64,000 nt of DNA, from positions 677,332 through 741,331 of the forward strand of contig NZ_KE386603.1 of assembly GCF_000427905.1 (NCBI RefSeq), written 5' to 3'. Under the pieces are notes generated by a model. That model did no database searches. It was not told where the DNA came from and was given only the letters and a program-made list of their open reading frames with translations. The position numbers and the translations under genes are program-made. Each line of letters starts with the position of its first letter. Within the stretch, counting starts at the first letter, position 1. Shown here piece after piece: positions 55,327 through 64,000 of this stretch. The stretch comes from Thermocrispum agreste DSM 44070 (lineage in GTDB: Bacteria > Actinomycetota > Actinomycetes > Mycobacteriales > Pseudonocardiaceae).

Positions 55327-57120
55327 ATGCGACGCACCCTGTGCTTGGCCCTCGCCGCCGTACTGATCAGCTCGCTGACGGCGTGCGGACTGTTCTCCTC
55401 CGCCGGCGCGGAGGACGCCGCTCGCGCGTTCGCCGCCGCGTACGGCGACCCGGCAGCGGCCGCACAGCTGACCGATGCGCCGAAGGCGGCCGAAGCCGCA
55501 CTCCGGCAGGCGAAACAAGCGCTCGATGCCGAGGACGTCCAGGTCGCCGTCGAGGACGTCACCGAGGCCGACGGAGCGGCCACCGCCGGCTTCACGGTGA
55601 CCTGGAAACTGCCGGATGACCGCACCTGGCGCTACCAGACCGAGGCCGAGCTGGTTCCGCACGGTGACGGATGGCAGGTGCGCTGGACTCCTGCGGTGCT
55701 GCACCCCAAGCTGGCCGCCCAGCACACGCTGGCGGTGGAGACCGAGACTCCCGAGCTCGCTCCGGTGCTGGACCGCAGCGGCGCGAACGTGCTCGAGCCC
55801 GGGTACGTCGTGTCGATCATGCTGTATCCGGACGAGGCCAGGCAGTCCGGCGGCGTGCACACGGTCGCCAAGTCGCTGGCCGCGTCGTTGAAACGCTTCG
55901 ACCGGACGATCACCGAGCGGTCGATTCTGGCCGCGGCCCGCAAAGCCACCGGCAAGAACGCCTCGACCGTCGTCGCCGTGCTGCGCGAGCACGACTACCA
56001 GTCGGTGAAACCGGCCATCTACGACCTGCCCGGGGTCAAGTTCGTCCGGCAGACCCGGTTGCTGCCGCCGTCCCGCGACCTCGGATCCCAGCTGCTGCCC
56101 GCCATCCGCACCTTGGTCACCGACCGGGTCACCGGGGAGGCGGGCTGGCGGGTGGTGGCCAAGGACTCCCTCGGCGCCGAGGTGGCCGAACTGCACCGGG
56201 TGGACCCGAAGCCGGCCAAGGCGGTGCAAACCACGATCAGCCTGGACGTGCTCAGGGCGGCCGAGAAGGCCGTGGACCGCGAGCGCAAGCCGGCGGCCCT
56301 GGTGGCGCTGCAGCCGTCCTCCGGCGGCATCCTCGCGGTCGCCCAGAACGAGGCCGCGGACAAGCAGGGCGCGATCTCGCTCATCGGCCGCTTCCCGCCG
56401 GGCTCGACGTTCAAGATGGCCACCGCGCTTGCCGCATTGCGAGCGGGCGAGGTGTCCCCGCGCAGCAAGGTCGACTGTCCCGGCACGACGGTGATCGGTG
56501 GCAGGCTGGTGCCCAACGAGGGCCGCTTCCAGCTCGGCACCGTGCCGCTGGCACAGGCGTTCGCCAAGTCGTGCAACACCACGTTCGCCCGGCTGGCCGC
56601 GCGCCTGCCCGCCGACGCGCTCACCGAGGCCGCTCGTGACCTGGGCGTCGGCGCGGACTTCGTCATCCCCGGCATCACCACCATCACCGGGTCGGCGCCG
56701 CCGTCCGGATCGCTGGTGCAGCGTGCGGAGAACGGCTTCGGGCAGGGCAAGGTGCTGGCCAGCCCGTTCGGCATGGCCTTGGCGGCGGCCACGGTCCGGG
56801 CGGGCAAGACGCCGGTGCCCACCCTGGTGAAGGGCGAGAAGACGAAAGCCACCGGTCTGGGCCGGCCGCTGCGCAAGGAGCACGCCGCGGCCCTGCGCGA
56901 CATGATGCGCCAGGTGGTCACGCAGGGCACGGCGACCGCGCTGCGGGGGCTGGGACCGGTGCACGGCAAGACCGGAACCGCGCAGTTCGGCGACGGCAAG
57001 CACTCGCACGGATGGTTTGCCGGATACCGAGGCGACGTGGCGTTCGCGGTGCTGGTCGTCGGCGGCGAGACATCGGCTCCCGCGGTCGAGATCAGCAAGG
57101 CGTTCCTGGCCGGCCTGTGA
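55327..57120 (+). CDS. Penicillin-binding lipoprotein (class B transpeptidase)
   Basis: 597 residues. A lipoprotein signal ends LISSLTAC (Cys20). An NTF2-like MecA-type N domain (EDAARAFAAAYGDP...) and a dimerisation region follow. The transpeptidase domain has STFK (Ser360-Lys363), SCN in AKSCNTTFAR, and HGKTGTAQF. It would cross-link peptidoglycan at the outer membrane face; MecA-like N domains occur in low-affinity PBPs. CATACT lies ~10 bases before ATG 55327, so the mRNA may be leaderless. Confidence 0.93.
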   Translation: MRRTLCLALAAVLISSLTACGLFSSAGAEDAARAFAAAYGDPAAAAQLTDAPKAAEAALRQAKQALDAEDVQVAVEDVTEADGAATAGFTVTWKLPDDRTWRYQTEAELVPHGDGWQVRWTPAVLHPKLAAQHTLAVETETPELAPVLDRSGANVLEPGYVVSIMLYPDEARQSGGVHTVAKSLAASLKRFDRTITERSILAAARKATGKNASTVVAVLREHDYQSVKPAIYDLPGVKFVRQTRLLPPSRDLGSQLLPAIRTLVTDRVTGEAGWRVVAKDSLGAEVAELHRVDPKPAKAVQTTISLDVLRAAEKAVDRERKPAALVALQPSSGGILAVAQNEAADKQGAISLIGRFPPGSTFKMATALAALRAGEVSPRSKVDCPGTTVIGGRLVPNEGRFQLGTVPLAQAFAKSCNTTFARLAARLPADALTEAARDLGVGADFVIPGITTITGSAPPSGSLVQRAENGFGQGKVLASPFGMALAAATVRAGKTPVPTLVKGEKTKATGLGRPLRKEHAAALRDMMRQVVTQGTATALRGLGPVHGKTGTAQFGDGKHSHGWFAGYRGDVAFAVLVVGGETSAPAVEISKAFLAGL

Positions 57121-57181
57121 CGTCTGCGCTGTGCCTGCCGCCCCGGCTTCGCCGCGCGACGCGCCGCAGTAAGGTCGAAGT

Positions 57182-58033
57182 ATGCGTGAACCGTTGCAGC
57201 CCGGAGTGCAAAGCCCGCGTCGCCCTGTGCCGCCGCACATCGAACGCCCGGAGTACGTGGGCAAACCCGCTCCGCAGCGGGTGGAGGGCAACGGTGTGCG
57301 CACCCCCGAGGTGATCGAGGCCATGCGAGTGGCGTGCCGGATCGCCGCGCAGGCGCTGGAGGAGGGTGGCAAGGCGGTCAAGCCGGGGGCCACCACCGAC
57401 GACATCGACAAGGTGGTGCACGAGTTCCTGTGCGACCACGGCGCCTATCCGTCCACGCTCGGCTACCGCGGTTACCCCAAGTCGTGCTGCACTTCGCTGA
57501 ACGAGGTCATCTGTCACGGCATCCCGGATTCGACCGTGATCCAGGACGGGGACATCTGCAACATCGACGTCACCGCCTACATCGGTGGCGTGCACGGCGA
57601 CACCAACGCCACGTTCCTGGCGGGCGAGGTGTCCGAGGAGGCCCGGCTGCTGGTCGAGCGCACCAAGGAAGCCACCATGCGGGCGATCAAGGCGGTGCGC
57701 CCCGGCAGGCAGCTGAACGTGATCGGCCGGGTGATCGAGTCGTACGCCAAGCGGTTCGGCTACGGCGTGGTGCGCGACTTCACCGGCCACGGCGTCGGCC
57801 CGGCCTTCCACACCGCGCCGACCGTGCTGCACTACGAGGAGCCGTCGGTGACCACGGTGATCGAGGAAGGCATGACGTTCACCATCGAGCCGATGATCAC
57901 CTTGGGCACCATCGAGTACGAGATCTGGGACGACGGCTGGACGGTCACCACGAAGGACAAGAAGTGGACCGCCCAGTTCGAGCACACCATCCTGGTCACC
58001 GCGGAAGGAGCGGAGATCCTCACCCTGCCGTGA
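57182..58033 (+). CDS. map: Methionine aminopeptidase, type I
   Basis: 283 residues. An N-terminal extension of ~40 residues ([18 protein letters not shown]) carries the PPxI..PxY motif that faces the ribosome in actinobacterial MapB. Metal ligands lie in [34 protein letters not shown] and QFEHTI. It removes the initiator Met from nascent proteins. It converges with the mycothione reductase gene. Confidence 0.96.
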   Translation: MREPLQPGVQSPRRPVPPHIERPEYVGKPAPQRVEGNGVRTPEVIEAMRVACRIAAQALEEGGKAVKPGATTDDIDKVVHEFLCDHGAYPSTLGYRGYPKSCCTSLNEVICHGIPDSTVIQDGDICNIDVTAYIGGVHGDTNATFLAGEVSEEARLLVERTKEATMRAIKAVRPGRQLNVIGRVIESYAKRFGYGVVRDFTGHGVGPAFHTAPTVLHYEEPSVTTVIEEGMTFTIEPMITLGTIEYEIWDDGWTVTTKDKKWTAQFEHTILVTAEGAEILTLP

Positions 58034-58087
58034 GCCGACCGGCCGCGGAGACGACGGCACGAAATGCGCTCCGCTGTCGGCCCTCGG

Positions 58088-59479
58088 CTACTTCAGCGGC
58101 AGGTTGAGCAGCGCGTTCTCCAGCACCTCCGGCATCGCCGGGTGAATCCAGTACTGGCCGCGCGCCATGCGCTTGGCGTCCAGTCCGAAACTCATCGCCT
58201 GGATCGCCGGCTGGATCACCGTCGGGGCCTGCGGCCCGATGATGTGCACGCCGAGCAGCCTGCCGGACTCCGGGTCGGCCAGCACCTTGGCGAAACCGGT
58301 GGTGTCCTCCATCGCCCAGCCGTAGGCGATGTCCGCATAGGCCTGGGTACCGACGACGTACGGCACGCCTTCGGCCTTCAGCTGCTCCTCGGTGCGGCCG
58401 ACCGAGGCGATCTGCGGGGACGTGAACACCGCCTTCGGAATGTGAGCGTGGTTGGCGGCGATCGGGTCGTCCGGGTGCAGCAGGTTGTGCTGGACCACGC
58501 GAGCTTCGTGGTTGGCCACGTGCTTGAGCTGGTCCGGTGAGCTGATGTCGCCCAGCGCGTACACGCCGTCGACCGACGTCCGCTGGTACTCGTCGACCCA
58601 CACCCGGCCGTCCACCGTCTTGATACCGCCCGCTGCCACGTCGAGCAGGTCGGTGTTCGGCTTCCTGCCGACGGCGATCAGCAACTGCCCGGCCTCGACG
58701 GTTTCCGGGCCGCGTGCCGTGGACAGCTCGACGGCCACGCCGTTCTCGCTGGGCCGGACGGCCTGCGCGTGCGACTCCAGGCGCAGATCCCACTTCCGCG
58801 CGGCGATCTGGGTGATCCGCTCGCTGATCGCGCCGTCCTGGTCGCGCAGGATGCGGTTGGTCCGCGCCACCATGGTGACCTCGACCCCGAACGACGACAT
58901 GATGTGCGCGAACTCGGCGGCGATGAAGCCACTGCCCAGGATCACCACGCTGTCCGGCAACTTGTCCAGCCGCATGATGGTGTCCGAGGTGTGGTAGGCG
59001 ACCTGATCCAGCCCGGGCAGGTCCGGCACGATCGGGCGGCTGCCCGCCGCCAGCACGATGCGCTCGGCGGTGATCTGCTGCGGGCTGCCGCCGTCGTTGG
59101 GCGTGACTTCCAGCCGGCGCAGACCGGTGAAGCGGGCCGTGCCCTCGAACACCGTGACGTTGGCGTTGTCCGGGTGCTCGATGCGGTAGGTCCGCCCGCC
59201 CTCGGCGATCGGATCGATGCGGCCGAAGATCCGGTCCCGCACGTCCGCCCAGCGCACCCCGGACAGCTCGGCGTCGACGCCGAGCCGGTGGCCGTTCGCC
59301 GCCGTGGACGCCACGTCGGCGGTGTGCACGAACATCTTGGTCGGGATGCATCCCACGTTCAGGCAGGTGCCGCCGAACGTGCCCTTCTCGACGATGGCCA
59401 CCTTCATGCCGGCGAACCGCTGGTCGAGGATGGAATTGCCGGACCCGGTGCCGATGATCACCAAATCGAAGTGCTGCAC
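58088..59479 (-). CDS. mtr: Mycothione reductase
   Basis: 463 residues. Flavin disulfide reductase: FAD motif LVIIGTGSGNSI, redox pair GGTCLNVGCIPTKM, NADPH motif VVILGSGFIAAEFAH, and the C-terminal His-Glu in IHPAMPEVLENALL. GTGSGN and the overall length match Mtr rather than lipoamide dehydrogenase or glutathione reductase. It keeps mycothiol reduced, so the organism uses mycothiol. GTG 59479 is taken; the extra 40 residues upstream are not conserved-looking. Confidence 0.93.
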   Translation of the reverse strand: MQHFDLVIIGTGSGNSILDQRFAGMKVAIVEKGTFGGTCLNVGCIPTKMFVHTADVASTAANGHRLGVDAELSGVRWADVRDRIFGRIDPIAEGGRTYRIEHPDNANVTVFEGTARFTGLRRLEVTPNDGGSPQQITAERIVLAAGSRPIVPDLPGLDQVAYHTSDTIMRLDKLPDSVVILGSGFIAAEFAHIMSSFGVEVTMVARTNRILRDQDGAISERITQIAARKWDLRLESHAQAVRPSENGVAVELSTARGPETVEAGQLLIAVGRKPNTDLLDVAAGGIKTVDGRVWVDEYQRTSVDGVYALGDISSPDQLKHVANHEARVVQHNLLHPDDPIAANHAHIPKAVFTSPQIASVGRTEEQLKAEGVPYVVGTQAYADIAYGWAMEDTTGFAKVLADPESGRLLGVHIIGPQAPTVIQPAIQAMSFGLDAKRMARGQYWIHPAMPEVLENALLNLPLK

Positions 59480-59597
59480 GTGATAGTCAACCGTCTTGGG
59501 ACGGTGAGTGTTCCCTGGTGGCTCACTGGAGTGAACTCGGTGGCGAAGTCCGATTCGTTGAGCGTGCGAACAGGCGCCGAGCCCTAGGGTCGCCCTC

Positions 59598-60422
59598 ATG
59601 CGAGGGAGAACGTGCTCCGTCGGCGTGCTGGCGGTGGTGACGTCGCTGCTGAGTGTCGTGCCGGGCAGCGCCGAACCGGGTGGGACGTCGCAAGCGGAGA
59701 TCGTCGGCGGGCAGCAGGCACGGATTCGCGACTACCCGTACGTGGCGTACTTGGCGGACAGGCGGGGGCGTCAGTTCTGCGGAGCGGCATTGTTCGCGCC
59801 GGCCAGGGTGGTGACGGCGGCGCACTGTGTGGCCAACGTGGACGCCGATGCGCTGATCGTGGTCGCCGGACGCGAGGACACCCGTACCGATGCCGGGCGC
59901 GAGGTCGGTGTGCGCCGGATCTGGGTGCACCCGCGGTTCCGCAATGCGGTGCGCGGATACGACGTGGCCGTGCTGGAACTTGCCGGCCCGTTGCCGTATC
60001 GGCCGGTCCGCCTGGCGGGCGAAGCGGACGACGATCTGTACCAAGCGGGCCGGAAGGCGACCGTGCTGGGCTGGGGTTACACCGCGGAGGGCGGTCAGTC
60101 GTCGCCGGTGCTGCGCAGCGCCGAGGTGCCGGTGCGTTCCGACCGAGTCTGTTCGCAGGCGTATGTGCAGTACGTTCCCGAGGTCATGGTCTGCGCGGGC
60201 TACGACGACGGAGGCGTCGACGCCTGCCAGGGCGATTCGGGTGGCCCGCTCGTGGTGCGCGGGAAACTGATCGGCCTGGTCTCGTGGGGTGAGGGCTGTG
60301 CGCGGCCGGGCAAGCCCGGGGTGTACACGGAGGTACGCGCCCTTGTCGAGGACATCGTCAGGGCCGACGACGGCGACGGAGCGAAATCCGGAGCAGGTCT
60401 GCTCGGTGTCTCCGTCCGCTGA
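59598..60422 (+). CDS. Secreted trypsin-like serine protease (S1)
   Basis: 274 residues. Signal peptide 1-25 (VGVLAVVTSLLSVVPGSAEP), a short propeptide, then IVGGQ at 35-39, the usual activation site. Triad His76 (TAAHC), Asp122 (YDVAVLEL), Ser214 (GDSGGP). Asp208 at the base of the S1 pocket predicts cutting after Arg/Lys. Cysteines fit the normal disulfides. Extracellular; it needs cleavage to become active. It diverges from mtr. Confidence 0.94.
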   Translation: MRGRTCSVGVLAVVTSLLSVVPGSAEPGGTSQAEIVGGQQARIRDYPYVAYLADRRGRQFCGAALFAPARVVTAAHCVANVDADALIVVAGREDTRTDAGREVGVRRIWVHPRFRNAVRGYDVAVLELAGPLPYRPVRLAGEADDDLYQAGRKATVLGWGYTAEGGQSSPVLRSAEVPVRSDRVCSQAYVQYVPEVMVCAGYDDGGVDACQGDSGGPLVVRGKLIGLVSWGEGCARPGKPGVYTEVRALVEDIVRADDGDGAKSGAGLLGVSVR

Positions 60423-60452
60423 CGTCCGGCCCGATGTGCCAGGATGCGGCGC

Positions 60453-60890
60453 ATGACCATCGTTGCGGCTCGCGGGGACCAGCTCACCGCCGCCCAGCTG
60501 TATGCGCTGCTACGGCTGCGGGTCGACGTGTTCGTGGTCGAACAGCAGGCCGCCTATCCCGAGCTGGACGGGCTGGACCTGCTTCCGGTCACGCTCCATC
60601 TGTGGCAGCCGGGCGACGGCGGCCGAGTGGACGGATGTCTGCGGTTGCTCGACGAGGGTGACGTGGTGCGGGTCGGCCGGGTGTGCACCGCGCAGGCGGT
60701 CCGGGGCACCGGGCTCGGCGCGCGGTTGATGGAGGCCGCCATGCGGCACATCGCCGATCGCGAGTCGGTGCTCGAGTCCCAGACCACGGCGACCGGGTTC
60801 TACGCCCGCTTCGGCTATCGGATCGACGGCGAGGAGTACGTCGAGGAGGACGGCATCCCGCACGTGCGGATGCGCAGGCCGGGTGGCTGA
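60453..60890 (+). CDS. ElaA-like GNAT acetyltransferase
   Basis: 145 residues. ElaA signature LYALLRLRVDVFVVEQQAAYPELDGLD near the start; acetyl-CoA loop VCTAQAVRGTGLGARLM; end FYARFGYRIDGEEYVEEDGIPHVRM. Substrate unknown. ATG 60453 is preferred to ATG 60444, which adds only three residues. Its stop directly abuts the end of the convergent bioF-like gene. Confidence 0.9.
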   Translation: MTIVAARGDQLTAAQLYALLRLRVDVFVVEQQAAYPELDGLDLLPVTLHLWQPGDGGRVDGCLRLLDEGDVVRVGRVCTAQAVRGTGLGARLMEAAMRHIADRESVLESQTTATGFYARFGYRIDGEEYVEEDGIPHVRMRRPGG

Positions 60891-62060
60891 CTACCGGCGC
60901 GGCGCCGTCGTGACGATCACGTCGACCGCACGGTCGATGTCCGCCTCGGTGAGCGTGGCGCGGGCGGTCAGGCGCAGCCGCGAGATGCCGTCCGGGACCG
61001 ACGGGGGACGGAAGCATCCCACCCGGACTCCTTGTTCGGCGCAGCGCGCTGCCCAGGCCACCGCGTCGTCGGGTGACGGCGCGCGGACGGACACCACTGC
61101 GGCGTCGGGGGTGCTCACGCGCAGCCCCGCGTCGGCAAGCCGTTGCGACAGCCGGCCGGCCACTTCGAGCACCTGCTGCGGCCGGCCGGGTTCGTCGCGC
61201 AGCACGCCGAGCGCGGCCAAGGCGGCGGCAGCGCTCCCCGGTGCCAGCCCGGTGTCGAAGATGAACGACCGCGCGGTCTCGACCAGGTGCCGGATCACCC
61301 GCTTCGGCCCCAGCACAGCGCCGCCCTGGGAGCCGAGTGACTTGGAAAGCGTGATGGTCGTGACGACATCCGGCGCGCCGGCCAGTCCCGCGGCGTGGAC
61401 CGCGCCGCGGCCACCGTCGCCCAGCACACCCAGGCCATGCGCATCGTCCGCCAGGAGGGCGGCACCGTGCTCCCGGCACGCGGCGGCCAGCTCCGACAGG
61501 GGGGCCAGGTCGCCGTCGACGGAGAACACCGCGTCGGTCACCACCAGGGCCCGGCGATGCCGCCGCGTGCGCAGCGCGTGCGCCACGGCTTCCGGGTCGT
61601 TGTGCGCCACCACGGCGATGTCGGCGCGTGACAGGCGGCAGCCCTCGATCAACGACGCGTGGATGTAGCGGTCGGTGACGATGGCGCTGTCCCGCCCGGT
61701 GAGCGCGGTGACCGCGCCCAGGTTGGCCATGAACCCGGAGGAGAACACCAGGGCGGCCTCGGCGCCGCAGAACCGGGCCAGTTCTCGTTCCAGTTCGGCG
61801 TGCAGCTCGGTCGTCCCGGTCACCAGGCGCGACCCGGTGGAGCCTGCGCCCCACCGCAGTGCCGCCGCTGCGGCGGCTCCCGCGACGCGCTTGTCCGTGG
61901 CAAGGCCGAGGTAGTCGTTGCTGGCCAGGTCGAGCACACCGGCCGCGCGTTCGGTGGCCGACCGCGGCCGGAGCCTGCGCACCAGCCCGGCTTCGGCCCG
62001 CTTGCCAGCCTCGTCGTCCAGCCAGTCGAAGACGTGCTCGCCATCACTGCCTTGTGTCAC
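60891..62060 (-). CDS. bioF: 8-amino-7-oxononanoate synthase (BioF-like)
   Basis: 389 residues. PLP alpha-oxoamine synthase: LDLASNDYLGLATDKRV, GAGSTGSRLVTGTT, DAVFSVDGDLAPL, LLADDAHGLGVLGDGGRG and the PLP Lys in TLSKSLGSQGG. It joins pimeloyl thioester and alanine for biotin. No other bio gene is in view, so a related oxoamine synthase is possible. GTG 62060; the frame further upstream overlaps the PIG-L promoter. Confidence 0.88.
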   Translation of the reverse strand: MTQGSDGEHVFDWLDDEAGKRAEAGLVRRLRPRSATERAAGVLDLASNDYLGLATDKRVAGAAAAAALRWGAGSTGSRLVTGTTELHAELERELARFCGAEAALVFSSGFMANLGAVTALTGRDSAIVTDRYIHASLIEGCRLSRADIAVVAHNDPEAVAHALRTRRHRRALVVTDAVFSVDGDLAPLSELAAACREHGAALLADDAHGLGVLGDGGRGAVHAAGLAGAPDVVTTITLSKSLGSQGGAVLGPKRVIRHLVETARSFIFDTGLAPGSAAAALAALGVLRDEPGRPQQVLEVAGRLSQRLADAGLRVSTPDAAVVSVRAPSPDDAVAWAARCAEQGVRVGCFRPPSVPDGISRLRLTARATLTEADIDRAVDVIVTTAPRR

Positions 62061-62112
62061 TTGGGCAGTGTCGCACCTGGGGACTAGTTTCGGTCCGAGG
62101 AGGTGGGGGCAT

Positions 62113-62835
62113 GTGAGCGAGCTCGCCGCGATGCCGTCGGATTTCACCAGGGCGCTGGCCGTCGTGGCGCACCCGGACGACATGGAGTACGGGGCGGCAG
62201 GCGCGGTCGCGCGCTGGACCGCGGAAGGCAAGAAGATCGCCTATCTGCTGCTGACCCGGGGAGAAGCAGGCATCGACACCATGGAGCCGGCCGAGGCCGC
62301 CCGGGTGCGCGAGCGCGAGCAGCGGGAGAGCGCGGCCATCGTGGGTGTGACCGACGTGGAGTTCCTGGACTATCCGGACGGGGTGCTGGAGCCGTCGCTG
62401 GCGTTGCGGCGGGACATCGCGGCCGCCATCCGCAGGTACCGGCCCGAGCTGGTGATCACCAACAACTTCCGGGAGACCTGGCCGGGCGGTGCGCTCAACA
62501 TGGCCGACCACCGGGTGGCGGGCCAGGCGACGCTGGACGCGGTGCGCGACGCGGCCAACCGCTGGGTGTTCCGCGAGCTGCTGGAGGACGGCCTGGAGAA
62601 GTGGGACGGGGTGCGCTGGGTGGCGCTGCCCGGTTCACCGCACCCGACCCACGCCGTGGACATCACCGGCAGTTTCGAGGCTTCGGTCGCCTCGCTGCGC
62701 GCCCATGCGGCCTATCTGGCCGCGTTGGAGGGCGAGCTGGCCGACCCGGAACCGTTCCTGCGCGACATGGCCGAACAGGCAGGCGCGCAGTTCGGCTGCC
62801 CGCTGGCGTGCTCGTTCGAGCTGCTGACGATGTGA
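62113..62835 (+). CDS. PIG-L/LmbE-family deacetylase
   Basis: 240 residues. Zinc site motif VVAHPDDMEYGA (His20, Asp22, Asp23) and the C-terminal His in MADHR. This fold removes acetyl from GlcNAc-type compounds; MshB and Mca of the mycothiol pathway belong to it, but this is closer in size to uncharacterised LmbE proteins. GTG 62113 is preceded by GAGGAGG; ATG 62131 is an alternative. It diverges from bioF. Confidence 0.88.
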   Translation: MSELAAMPSDFTRALAVVAHPDDMEYGAAGAVARWTAEGKKIAYLLLTRGEAGIDTMEPAEAARVREREQRESAAIVGVTDVEFLDYPDGVLEPSLALRRDIAAAIRRYRPELVITNNFRETWPGGALNMADHRVAGQATLDAVRDAANRWVFRELLEDGLEKWDGVRWVALPGSPHPTHAVDITGSFEASVASLRAHAAYLAALEGELADPEPFLRDMAEQAGAQFGCPLACSFELLTM

Positions 62836-62851
62836 GCCGGGGCAGCCGCCG

Positions 62852-64000
62852 TCAGCGACGACCCCGCCGCTGCGGTGCCTTCCGGTTGCTGGTGCGCCGG
62901 TCGGCCGGGTCGCGCAGCGGCACACCGGACGGGTGCTGCGCGCCGGTGATCCGCGCCAGCTCGGTGTCGCCGGGGCGCACCGGGATGATGGCGGGCCGCA
63001 CGCCCGCCTGCTGGGCGATCCGGCGCACGGTGTGCTTCTGCTCCGGCGTCATCAGCGTGACGACCGTGCCTGCGGCCCCGGCTCGTGCGGTTCGGCCCGC
63101 GCGGTGCAGGTAGTCCTTGGCGTCGTTCGGCGGGTCGACGTGCACGACCAGGCTCACGTCGTCGACGTGGATTCCGCGCGCGGCGACGTCGGTGGCCACC
63201 AGGGCGGAGCACCGGCCGTCCTTGAACTCGGCGAGGACGCGGTTGCGCTGCCCCTGTGTCTTGCCGCCGTGCAGCGCCGCGGCCGGAACCCCCACGTTGC
63301 GCATCTGCCTGGCGACGCGGTCGGCGTGGTGCTTGGTGCGTACGAACAGGATGGTGCGGCCGGGGCGGGCGCCGATGGCAGCGGCCACGGCTTGCTTGTC
63401 GGTGTGCGCGACCTGGAAGACGTGATGATCCATGGTGCCGACGCTCGCGGTGACCGGCGCGACGCTGTGCTCGACCGGATCGGTGAGGTAGTCGCCGACC
63501 AGCGTGCCGACCGCGCCGTCCAGCGTGGCGGAGAAGAGCAGCCGCTGGCCCGACGCCGGGGTCAGGTCGAGGATCTCGCGCACCTGCGGCAGGAAGCCCA
63601 TGTCCGCCATCCGGTCGGCCTCGTCGACGGCGACCATGGCGGTCTGCGACAGCGCACAGGTTCCCTGGCGGACGTGGTCGGCCAGCCGTCCTGGGGTGGC
63701 GATGACCAGGTCGACGCCGCGCCGTAGCACCTGGGCCTGACGGTCGAACGACATGCCGCCTACCACCGTGCGGACCCACAGCCCGGTGGCCTTGGCCAGC
63801 GGCGTCAGCGCGTCCGCGACCTGCATGGCCAGCTCCCGGGTGGGCACCAGAACGAGTGCCCGCGGCCTGCCGGGCACGGCCTTGCCGCCGTGCAGCCGGG
63901 CCAGCAGGGCCAAGCCGAAGGCCAGGGTCTTGCCGGAGCCGGTCTGCGCCCTGCCGAGCACGTCACGCCCGGCGATGGCGTCCGGCAGCGTCGCGGCCTG
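62852..64000 (-). CDS. DEAD-box RNA helicase, N-terminal end outside window
   Basis: 382 residues are visible and the frame is open to the window edge. Motif I AQTGSGKT, Ia PTRELA, II VDEADRM, III SATL, IV ILFVRTKHHADRV, V ATDVAARGIHV, VI HRAGRTARAG. The missing part is the Q motif. The C-terminus is Arg-rich (RRTSNRKAPQRRGRR), likely for RNA binding. It may act in ribosome assembly or cold adaptation. Confidence 0.93.
   Translation of the reverse strand, partial: QAATLPDAIAGRDVLGRAQTGSGKTLAFGLALLARLHGGKAVPGRPRALVLVPTRELAMQVADALTPLAKATGLWVRTVVGGMSFDRQAQVLRRGVDLVIATPGRLADHVRQGTCALSQTAMVAVDEADRMADMGFLPQVREILDLTPASGQRLLFSATLDGAVGTLVGDYLTDPVEHSVAPVTASVGTMDHHVFQVAHTDKQAVAAAIGARPGRTILFVRTKHHADRVARQMRNVGVPAAALHGGKTQGQRNRVLAEFKDGRCSALVATDVAARGIHVDDVSLVVHVDPPNDAKDYLHRAGRTARAGAAGTVVTLMTPEQKHTVRRIAQQAGVRPAIIPVRPGDTELARITGAQHPSGVPLRDPADRRTSNRKAPQRRGRR

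Overview
The window is a high-GC chromosomal segment (third codon positions almost all G/C, many GTG starts, ATGA/GTGA stop-start overlaps) from an actinomycete. Mycothione reductase, an Amt-GlnK-GlnD cluster, the rnhB-DUF2469-yraN-comM-dprA-xerC-whiG-rpsB-tsf-pyrH-frr-cdsA-rlmN backbone, DUF2631-dxr-rip1-ispG and a WhiG-type sigma factor fit a spore- or mycelium-forming member of the Pseudonocardiales, though the sequence alone does not fix the genus. No tRNA, rRNA, CRISPR array, insertion sequence or prophage was recognised.

Layout. 1-3.4 kb: end of smc, then ftsY. 3.7-7.3 kb: an amino-acid permease, dinB with a perfect LexA box at its start codon, and a divergent beta-lactamase-fold gene. 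7.3-12.1 kb: a FhuF-like Fe-S protein, then the nitrogen operon amtB-glnK-glnD behind GlnR-like sites. 12.2-18.5 kb: ffh, an amidohydrolase, a CPBP protease, then rpsP-khpA-rimM-trmD-rplS. 18.5-25.6 kb: two tandem lepB genes, rnhB, DUF2469, a repeat-rich gap with DnaA boxes, then yraN-comM-dprA. 26-34 kb: xerC with a very large repeat insertion, whiG, an M23 peptidase, rpsB-tsf, pyrH-frr-cdsA. 34-35.9 kb: padR and rlmN.

35.9-49.3 kb reads as an accessory block set into the conserved rlmN...dxr order. It holds a PopR/ClgR-like XRE regulator ending in Ala-Ala with a perfect 7-3-7 palindrome upstream; a two-gene clpP operon whose second member has Ala in place of the catalytic Ser; an iron-regulated siderophore-interacting protein with two IdeR/DtxR-like boxes; a MarR/EamA divergent pair with two dyads 21 bp apart; an ArsB-type transporter with a CBS protein; a NarL-type two-component system; metY-metX; and a conserved small gene broken by an in-frame amber codon. 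Three non-coding arrays of degenerate tandem repeats (about 30, 26 and 94 bp units) lie between these genes.

49.4-64 kb returns to backbone: DUF2631, dxr, rip1, ispG, a decayed AraC-type gene, a GNAT, a penicillin-binding lipoprotein, map, mycothione reductase, a trypsin-like protease, a second GNAT, a BioF-like enzyme, a PIG-L deacetylase and a partial DEAD-box helicase.

The strongest leads are the clpP pair with its PopR-like regulator and box, the XerC core-binding domain split by about 185 low-complexity residues, and the repeated appearance of unrelated tandem repeats in one intergenic gap after another, one of which ends in two DnaA boxes. All functional calls rest on reading motifs; no database search or alignment was run.
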